Source of the DNA: Cristatella mucedo
Lineage: Eukaryota; Bryozoa; Phylactolaemata; Cristatellidae
DNA length: 64,000 bases
Assembly (NCBI GenBank): GCA_009760855.2
Contig: WPIO01000007.1
Coordinates: 2,869,501-2,933,500, forward strand
Reading direction: 5' to 3'
The position numbers were made by a program, and so were the translations under genes. Shown in pieces: positions 25,362 to 64,000 of the stretch; position 1 is the stretch's first letter; the number at the start of each line of letters is the position of its first letter. Under the pieces are notes generated by a model. It was not told the DNA's origin, ran no database searches, and saw only the letters and a program-made list of their open reading frames with translations.

Positions 25362-26062
25362 GCCAGTTGCAGCACATACTGCGAACACTACTCGAGTGCA
25401 TTCTAACAGCATGACCGATTAGACTCGACGAGCGACGCTTTTTGGTTAGTTCTTTAGCCCGCGTTCACTCGCTCCGACTAGATTGCGATGGCTGCAGTTT
25501 GGAAAGGGGACTGCGGCCGCCGCCGCCTCTATGCGCGGCGCGTAGCTCGCATTCATGCGAGAACGCGCGGCCATGTTTACTCGGTGTCGGCGGCCGCGGT
25601 GCTCTAGCTGAGCGCTGAATCAAAGAATAACATTCACACCTTCATAGGCACCTTAATGGTAATTTAATTACTGCCTCGCGAGTGTTCTTTCGCGCCAGCC
25701 CGTGTACGCGTATTGTGCAAGTTGTTGTGGAGGCACTGAACGCTCTAAATGGTACAGGTTGGCCAGTTCCACGCACGGAGATCGTCTAATGGCCGGCTGA
25801 CGCAGCGGCCGGAGAGAGTCAGTAGCAGGCGACGCAGGAGAAAAACAGGAGGAGCGACGACGGCTCGCGACGCATTTACGGCTGCTATTCAATTGGAATT
25901 GGCCACCGAACTGACGTGTCGATCCGTGCGTGGTCCTTCCGCAGATCGGAGTGTTCAAAAATTGGCGGATTGAAAAAGTAGACCCTGCGCAAATATCGAA
26001 ATAATTCGGCCACCTGCGCTACTCGGTGTGCCGCCGCCGCCGCCGCCGTTCCAGGGGTCGAG
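25362..26062. other. No recognised gene
   Basis: Composition shifts to GC-rich from about 25430. Frames on both strands look compositional. Confidence 0.4.
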
Positions 26063-26745
26063 GTGGTCGCCTTTGACGACCGTTGTCGTGAGCTCGAGCC
26101 CTGCGCGACATGTGCGAAGCGCATTGCTTCAAGGCTAGTCTTCAAGTCCCAGAGGTTTGACCACGTGTCTCCTCTGCTAAAAGAGCTAGAATGGCTGCCG
26201 GATGATCAACCGATACTGAGCAAAGATCTTACGCTAACCCTCGGAGCCCGCCTCGGCTTGGCTCCTCTATACCTATCTGCACTGCTGCACCAGTTTCAGC
26301 CTGCTCGTGTCCTCAGGTCCTGTGTGGACAATAAATTAGCTGTTCCATTCCTTCGCTTAAAGACCGTTGGCGACAGAAGCTTTAGCTCTGCAGGTGGACT
26401 GTGGAACTCGCTTCCACAATACTTACTCATCGACAACTACTCTTCTGCTGCCGACTATGGCTCATCCTTTTCAGCGGTCCTGAGCTGCTACGTCCATGCT
26501 ACTCACTACCTCAACTGCTCTCCTGACTGTGCTATGCTTCCCACTTTCTCTTTGTTGCGTGAGACGAAGTCTGTTGGCTGCCGATTGCGTACCGAAAGCC
26601 GCATAGTCTGTGAGTGCACTATGCAAAACTCTCCTGCATAACACCCACTTAGTCTTTGTAGCTTTGTGGAGTTACAGACGGAGATACGTTACATTACATT
26701 ACCTTGATGGAGATTAAGTTCTCCGAGGGTGCCCTTTGGATTGTT
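26063..26745 (+). mobile_element. Different LINE family, RT C-terminal fragment
   Basis: Reads RLVFKSQRFDHVSPLLKELEW, then GLAPLYLSALLHQFQPARVL and RLKTVGDRSFSSAGGLWNSL. This is the post-RT region of CR1/L2-type LINEs, but clearly divergent from the main family here. A stem-loop-like GATTAAGTTCTCCGAGGGTGC follows at 26712. Confidence 0.65.
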
Positions 26746-26935
26746 GATACGTTTCTTTTTATTTCAGCTAACGCGGCTGCACTAGTTGAAAAGACCTACT
26801 CGTCGGGCTGGTTCGAGAGCGACGTCTTCGATTATACACCGACTGACGATGTACGACATGTGCACCGTCTATGCACTGACAAACTATGCACCGCTGACAG
26901 AATCGCAGGCTCCCCAGAGTCGCACACGAGGCACC

Positions 26936-26943
26936 TGCTACTG

Positions 26944-26979
<36 letters not shown>
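26936..26979. repeat. (CTG)n triplet repeat
   Basis: CTG/CTA triplets then pure CTG. Confidence 0.9.
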
Positions 26980-27239
26980 AGCGCCCAGCTTCAGCAGTTT
27001 CGCGACGCTCACGAGCGTCGGCAGACTGCGGCCTCCCGATCGCGTCGCTCTCACTTTGGGCTCACCCATCGTTGTTGCACCCTCTGACTCTCAGCACAAT
27101 TCCGCCTCTCTTCGTCCTTCTTGCAATGTAAATAGCCAGAATGACGATGATAATAAAAACGATAATTATCAACACTATTATTAGTAAATATAATATTATC
27201 CAGATTATTATGTCGTATTGTCTTACTATGCGTAATTCC

Positions 27240-28477
27240 TGCGGACGCCCTCTGCCCTCCGGTCGCTCTCGCTCCTCCCACAGCCGCCAGCGGCAAGGCT
27301 GTCCTCCCGCCGTCCTCCCGCCGTCAGCCCTTTTTCGCCAATTCACCACGCGCCGCTGGGCTGTTCGCGCGCGACCGGCCGCACCGAGTCGGAGACTGGA
27401 CCGTTGCGCGCGCTTCGGCGCCGTTCGTGACGCGCGCGAGCGGCGCAGCGCCAGCCCGCTGCTGACGCCGCCACCGCCGGCGGACCGGCGTCTCGCGTCG
27501 ACAGTGCTTTTCAGCCGCGCGTGCGATCCGAAAGTTGAGAGCCGGTAGGAGGAGCGCGCTCGCGGGCGCTCGCGCGCTCCGGCTCCGATTAGCCGACCTG
27601 TTGTTTCAGCGGCGGCGGCCCTTGGGCGACGGACGCGGCGACGCTGCAACAAATGTAACCCGACCGCGGCGGCGGCGGCGGCGGTAGGCCTCCGTCATTG
27701 GCCGAGGCCGAGGCGCCCAGCGAACGCGGCCAGCGAACGAGCGACCTGCGAAGAAACGGGCCACTGTTTACGTAGCTGGCATTCGCATTCTCCTGCGCCG
27801 CCGCCGCCGCCGCCGCGACTCGTGCGCTCTGCGCTCTGCGCCGCCCTAGCGAAAGCGAATCGCCGCAAAAAGCCTGGACCGCAGCGGCAGCCAGCAGCTA
27901 CGAGCGGGCCGACGCCGCCGCAGCCGCCGCCACGGAAGCGAGTTCTAGCCGAGCGTGCGCCGCCGCCGCCGTCGCCGGAAGCCTGAGCGCGTCGTCGCCG
28001 CCGCCGGACGGAAAAAGGGCGGCTCTCGGCGGTAAGGGACTTCGCGCGAGCCGCGGCCGCGCGCGTTCCGGAAACGTCTCTCTCTCTCTCTCTTTTTCCC
28101 CCGAGCCGCTCTTAAGACTCGCAGGAGTTGCTGGCCATCGCTTGGCGCTGCTCCAACGCGCAATGCGGCGAAGCGCCAGGTTCTCGCGGCGCGAGACGCG
28201 TTCTCTCTCGCTCCGCAGCGCAGCCGCCGCCGCCCCCTCCCGGCCGCCGCGCCTCGCAAATGGTGCCGCGCGGTGAGGGCGGCGTCACGATGCGAAGCAG
28301 ATACTTTCAGAACTCGGAGCCCACGATTCTATTCTCGCTCGTGTCGTAGGAGCGTGCGAGCGCCCGCGAGGGAGCGCGGGGGCGGTGGCGCTATTTACTC
28401 TTCGTCGCTCCGACTCTGCTCGTCCCAACTCTCTTGCACGCGTTACATTTTCCACCGCCCAGAGGTCTTACCGCTCG
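27240..28477 (+). promoter_or_regulatory. CpG-rich stretch upstream of gene 1 (probable promoter/5' UTR)
   Basis: Very GC- and CpG-rich compared with the flanking DNA, with many CCG/CGG runs and a short (CT)n at 28078-28092. It ends at exon 1 of gene 1. No TATA box is evident. The promoter role is inferred from position and composition only. Long open frames here on both strands come from the lack of AT-rich stops. Confidence 0.4.
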
Positions 28478-36396
<7,919 letters not shown>

Positions 36397-37679
36397 GCCG
36401 CCGGACGCTCGATTGGGTGACTGCGGCGTGCGCCGGCCGCCGCCGCCGCCGCCGCCGCCGACCGCCGCCGATCTTCTCGCGCGCTCCTGCGGCGAGCGAG
36501 TCCGACGCACCGCGGCGGCGCACGGCTGGAGCGCGGCGGCGGCGGCGTCTTCGTCTGTGCGACGAAAGCGCGCGCGTCTGGACGCGCGATCTGGCCTGCG
36601 CGTCGGCGTCGGCGCTCTCGTCCTCTGACGGCGACGGCGCCCTCGAACGAGCGACGGACCAGCGCCCAGCGGTCCGTGCCGCCCGCCCTCTGCTCGCGCT
36701 ATCTGCTGCCGCTTCAGTTCAAGGCCTCGAACCACGTGCAGACGTTCGCCGCGGTGACGACGGTTCCCGCTCGGCCGCCCGCGTTGGGCCGCGCTGCGCG
36801 AGCGAGCGGAAGCGGATCGCCGTCGGTGGTGCACCGGCCGATCCGGTCAGGTCAGCTGACGGCGGCGTCTCCCGGCCGGCTAGAGGCAAAAGCGGATGGG
36901 CCCAGGTTACGCCGGACCGGCTGGCGCCACCAACTTGGGGAACGGGACGCCGGGGCACGCTCGGTACAGACGAATGCGCCCGGATGAATAATCTTGCGAC
37001 GCCGCCGGTGGACGTGATGACTACGCCGAGGCTGTCCTCAAAAAAGGCGCACGCCGAGCTGTGCGGCAGCTCCTCGGCACCCCCGCTGCGCGAGCGCCGA
37101 GTAGACCACGTGGCCGCGACCGGGGCTTCGACCTGGGTTCGCCAGTCGCCACGGAACGCCGCCGCGCAGGACGACCGGCGACGTCGCTTCGGGCGGCGAG
37201 ACGACGCCGCACGGACGGACGCACTCCGAGCGACTGCCACGCACGCTGCCGGTCAACTCAACGGAGCCTCTCGCGTGCTCGCTGCAGCGTCCCAACCGCC
37301 CGATTAGTCGGGGCGTCGAATTAGCACGCTCAGCTTATAATCCCGAGAGTTCGCAGATTTAGCAAAGCGTGTGTGCGCGCACGATAACCGAGCGTTAGCT
37401 CATCCGTAAGTAAACGCCTGCTGAGCTTGTACCATAAAGAGTGGCAGCAGAGAGCGGCGTACTTTCTCTTTGCCTGATGCAAACATATCGTCGAAGCGTT
37501 GCCAAGAAGCAACTTTCAAGCACGAGTCTAACGTCGAAACGTTGTAGCCAGGAGACGATTTGAACGAAGGCCGTACTTCCGCTTCCATATAAGACGCTAC
37601 AAGTTTGAAGGATAGTTGCGGAGCGATGACTCTAAAAATGAGCACGCGCAGATGCAAAAAGTGTGTAAAGGATGGCAGG
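36397..37679. other. GC-rich 3' flank of gene 1
   Basis: Follows the gene 1 stop codon. High GC and CpG up to about 37310, then ordinary composition. No splice-bounded or homologous coding sequence was seen. Part is presumably 3' UTR. No AATAAA was found soon after the stop, so the transcript end cannot be placed. Confidence 0.35.
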
Positions 37680-38256
37680 GATCTCACATCACTTCTCGCC
37701 GATCTGCGCTGGCTTCCAGTCACATGCTGTGCATCGACTTTAAGGCTCCGTCACTCAATCAATTTTAGGTCCCGTCATTCTGTGGCTCCAGCCTACCTAT
37801 AAAATTTACTCCCCCACCAGGCTAAGCATCGTACCTCCCGCTTTTCGGAATCTAATCGATTGGATACACCTCGCACGAACCTTAAATCCTTTAGGAACCG
37901 TGCGTTTAGTACATGTGCTCCCAAAGCCTGTAACTCACTCCCGACAGACGTCTAAACATCTCCTTACTTGAAGACATTTAAAAAGAAGCTAAAAAATCCT
38001 CTATACTATTGCAGCATTAAATGCGTCCTTTGATTGTGTTCTTATTGATACTGACACCGTGCCTTCTGCCACTAACTATATTTGCATGCATGCGCTGTGT
38101 ATTATTCGTAAATCCTCAAATCTTTTAATGATCGTTGACATTGAGCATGCTATTACTAACCGTATTATTCTGTTTTCTTTACAGCATATGTAAAGTGCCT
38201 AGAAAGAGATTAAATTCTCTTGTGGTGCTGTGCAAACGCAATAATATTATTATTTA
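37680..38256 (+). mobile_element. LINE copy, 3' third, between the two nAChR genes
   Basis: Starts at CATCACTTCTCGCCGATCTG (LADLRWLPV), continues through decayed C-terminal RT and 3' UTR to the stem-loop AAAGTGCCTAGAAAGAG and ATT repeats. Confidence 0.75.
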
Positions 38257-38439
38257 TCTTATCCATCGAGATAAAAATAAAGGGAGAGAGAAACGAAGAT
38301 GTAGATACAGATATGAGAAGGAGAGCAGAAAGTTAGAGGTGGGGCAAAAAAAGATATGAGGTTGAGTGACGACAAAATGAGTGAGGTATGGGGGGAGATT
38401 AGACATGATGAATGATTTGAGCAATGAGAGAAATAAAAA

Positions 38440-38441
<2 letters not shown>

Positions 38442-38485
<44 letters not shown>
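38442..38485. repeat. (AT)n microsatellite
   Basis: Pure AT tract between the two receptor genes. Confidence 0.93.
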
Positions 38486-38489
<4 letters not shown>

Positions 38490-38717
38490 TGTGCAAAAGG
38501 GTGAGAGTGATCACGTGCGGATAAGAACGTAGACGAGGAGTGAGGAGAAAGTGCGTGAGAGTGCGCGAGATAAATTGTGGGCTACGTGTACACACAGTAG
38601 TTCAGCTGCACAGCGTCAGCCAGCAGCTGCGTGAAAATGCCTGTGCTACGCTGCCTTCGATGACTGGTGCGCCAGACAGTTAGCGAAAACGGAGTGCCAC
38701 TGTGCTTGCGCGACGTT

Positions 38718-38777
38718 GTCGCCGGGCGCACGGGCCCTTACGTACCTATGTGCGTAAGGGCCCGTACGTCCGGCGAC
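38718..38777. repeat. Inverted repeat, arms about 25 bp
   Basis: GTCGCCGG, four bases, ACGGGCCCTTACG, a 10-base loop, then CGTAAGGGCCCGT, four bases, CCGGCGAC. The 13-bp inner and 8-bp outer arms are perfect. Lies in the CpG-rich stretch upstream of gene 2. Confidence 0.88.
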
Positions 38778-38926
38778 CTCGCTGCTTCAGCTGCGCACGG
38801 AGCAGGTCGGTCTCGCGCAGGTCCCGCAATTCCGTCGCCGGCGGCATTGCGCGAAGCGCGCGCGGCCGTTGTCTGAGCTTTGGCGGCATCGCCTCGTGGA
38901 GCCATCGCACCGTCTTCGCGCTGAAT

Positions 38927-38972
38927 GCGCTGAGGCTGCTGACAGAGCCCAAACTGTCAGCAGCCTCAGCGC
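38927..38972. repeat. Inverted repeat, perfect 19-bp arms, 8-base loop
   Basis: GCGCTGAGGCTGCTGACAG, loop AGCCCAAA, then the exact reverse complement. With one mismatch the pairing extends three more bases on each side (GAA with TTC). Confidence 0.9.
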
Positions 38973-41001
38973 TTTCCATTCCTCAGCACGCGTCTCCTGC
39001 TATTCGACTGAGGAATTGCTTGCAGCCCACGCGCGCGCGCGCATGCGCCTTGGAAATCTCGACCGCCTCTCGGTGGACAGCACCTCAAGCTATGTCGGTA
39101 ACGTAGGTAACGAGCGACTCGCTGCTTCGTCCTGGCGAGTCCTCGTCGATCGCGCGCCGCGAGAGGAATGCTGCAAGCGCACCGGCTCGCCGAAATGGGG
39201 TCAATTACAGGTGGGCTGATTGATAAACCTCGTCAATTAGAGGCAATTAAGAGAGCCCTTAGTCGCCAGAGCCCTCGCTTGAAGCGTGCAATAATAAATG
39301 ATTGCCCGCTGCAGAGCTCGAACCGTCGACACGGATCGTACCCGGATGCGAGCGCCTCGTCCCCGGAGCTAATTATAGCCGGGGCGGAAATCCTCTCCGT
39401 CCACCAGTCCTTGCAGGCGCCAGACTAGACCGGATCAGCGGCCGACAGCTTCGCAGCTGTTTGTTATCCGAGCGCATCTCGGCCGGCTCGTGTCCATCTG
39501 GCCGGATGCTCGCGGCGTAGCCGTCGGTACACTTCCGCCATGGTCTCGCACGTATCATACGCGTACGGTGGGATCGTCTGGGCGCATGTGGCGGCCGGCG
39601 GCCCACGGACTCGCGTACGCTTAGCCTAACTACTTGCGTCGCCCGCTACTTTAGCGACCGACAGCTTCGCACCAAGTCGCTCGCTGAAGGTCATTGGCCC
39701 GGCCTATGAGCCAATGAATCTCTCGACAATCGTCGCTATGATCGCAGGTTGAACCGACGCTTCAGGTTTGTGACGTAATCGTCTCTGCGTCCGTGTCCGG
39801 CTCGCGACGTCTTGTCCGCTCGCCTTTCTACCCGTAGAAACGCTCAGCTTCGCCCGCTCTCCCGCCAGTCAACTGCCGCTCGCGCGCGCTAGTTGCGGCG
39901 AAAGTGGCCGGTAGCTTGTCCAGTCGACGTGCGTCTCGCTGGCCGCGGTCGCGACAGCTACGACGCACGCTGACGCGCCTCTGCCACCGCCGCTCGCGTC
40001 GGCATAAAACCCGGGCGGCGTCTGCTAGAAGCTGTTACTTTTAGCGACAATAGATTATTCTCGATGGACGCCTCACTCTTACGTGTGCCGAGTTCGCACG
40101 CAGCATCAATTGTCATGCAGAGGTCGAGCCCCTCAATGGAGGGCATAAATAAAGCCGCTCGCCAAAGCCAGCCAGCGCTGCGTGTTTGCTGTGTAAGCAC
40201 GTTTCGCTCGCTCGTCGCTGAGTTGCCAGCCCCGGCGCCTCGCAGCCGCAGCCGCAGCCGCAGCCGCAGCCGCCGCCGCCCGCATCGGCTCGCTCGCTCG
40301 CTCGCCTCCGAAGGCCGTCGCTCCGACCCCAGCGCTCCGCGATCGCGTCGACGCGTCCGTCGTCCACCGCTTCGGTACGTTACGCCAAGACCCGCCGCAG
40401 CGCCAGCTTTTTCAGGTGCCGGCGAGCGCGCACGCGCGCGCGACGAGACGCGCGCGGCTCCGCCGCGTCGCTCAGCGGGCGAGCCTCGCGCGCCGACGCG
40501 TCGCGCGGCTCCGCCAGCGCAGCCGCTCGCACTCGCGGGCGCTCGCTCGCTCGCGCGCGCTCCCGGCACTTCCGCAAAAGTTCAGCGGCGCGCGGCGGCG
40601 GCGACGTGGTCTTCGTTAGATAAGGCAATTTGTCGTGCGGCGAATGGCGGTCATTAACGAGGTGTGTTCTCCATTGCTCGCGCGCTCGCACGCCCGAGGC
40701 GGAAGCTTGCTCGACGAGCGAGAACGCGATTTCCCGCGCATTGCTTAAAAATTGCCCTAAATTAATTCCGCCCAACGCGCCGGCGGGGGCGGGGCCGGCG
40801 ATCCGGCTGAGCGGCGGCCGGCATTTTTGCAGCACGACTCCTCCGAACCTCGAGCGAAACTGTGTTGCAGCGAATCGCGCAAACGGGAAGCAGCGGGAGA
40901 CTCGGACGTCTTTGCGCTTGAGACGCCGATAGGGCGTCGCCGGCTTGAGGGCGGGCGACGGCCGCGCTGGACCAGACGCCGAGTTTCTCTAGTGCGCGAA
41001 G

Positions 41002-64000
<22,999 letters not shown>

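Larger units (their letters stand above)
38660..41001 (+). promoter_or_regulatory. CpG-rich stretch upstream of gene 2 exon 1
   Basis: GC- and CpG-rich, directly before the putative signal-peptide exon of gene 2. Includes a CAGCCG-type run at about 40245-40277 and two strong inverted repeats (38718-38777, 38927-38972). The promoter role is inferred from position. No core promoter motif was recognised, and no other gene is evident in it. Confidence 0.35.

Noticed and set aside
27062-27652. Minus-strand frame of about 196 codons in the CpG-rich stretch
   Set aside because: Arg/Ala-rich, no domain, and ends in AT-repeat translation. Compositional.
36417-37307. Open frame of about 296 codons after the gene 1 stop
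   Set aside because: The composition is Arg/Ala/Pro-rich and other frames on both strands are also open. It reflects GC-rich DNA poor in stop codons, with no domain.
40064-40657. Plus-strand frame of about 197 codons upstream of gene 2
   Set aside because: Ser/Arg/Ala low-complexity from CpG-rich DNA; overlapped by similar frames on the other strand.

Overview
The window is eukaryotic nuclear DNA, most likely from an invertebrate bilaterian. The genes are split by spliceosomal introns, and the intergenic and intronic DNA is full of truncated non-LTR retrotransposons, tRNA-derived SINEs and long (CT)n, (CA)n, (AT)n and (ATT)n tracts. The receptor sequences look protostome-like (a lophotrochozoan or flatworm would fit), but I cannot fix the phylum. 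There are no operons, CRISPR arrays, rRNA genes or convincing tRNA genes.

The only host genes I can support are two nicotinic acetylcholine receptor (nAChR) alpha-type subunit genes in tandem on the + strand. Gene 1 (28478-36396) is complete: nine exons joining in frame to 534 codons. It has a weak signal peptide, a full agonist-binding domain with Cys-loop and vicinal Cys pair, M1-M4, a Gly/Ala-rich M3-M4 loop and a stop. Gene 2 runs from a putative signal-peptide exon at 41002 past the window end at 64000; exons 1-6 and the first 54 bases of exon 7 (M2) are visible. Every splice position and phase visible in gene 2 matches gene 1. Exons 3, 4 and 5 are 45, 110 and 260 bp in both, so the genes are paralogues from a tandem duplication. 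Gene 2 differs at functional sites: the -1' Glu is Ser, the 20' Glu is Gln, and the loop D Trp is Met. I infer an accessory or (+)-face-only alpha subunit with altered ion selectivity.

Layout: 1-25.4 kb is repeat-dominated flank, with about a dozen copies of one L2/CR1-like LINE (YADDTQLY reverse transcriptase, 3' stem-loop, ATT-repeat tail), SINEs, and a decayed minus-strand coding relic at 22.8-24.35 kb. 25.4-28.5 kb grades into a GC- and CpG-rich stretch that probably holds the gene 1 promoter. 28.5-36.4 kb is gene 1. 36.4-41.0 kb is a mostly GC-rich intergenic stretch with two strong inverted repeats. 41.0-64.0 kb is gene 2, with a first intron of about 10 kb carrying LINE remnants, a TA-flanked MITE and long microsatellites.

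Two SINE families are present. One is tRNA-like, with box B and a conserved 3' end near TTAATCAGCTAG. The other joins a tRNA-like head to the 3' stem-loop of the LINE, which suggests it was mobilised by that LINE. LINE sequence also appears to have seeded microsatellites at two places.
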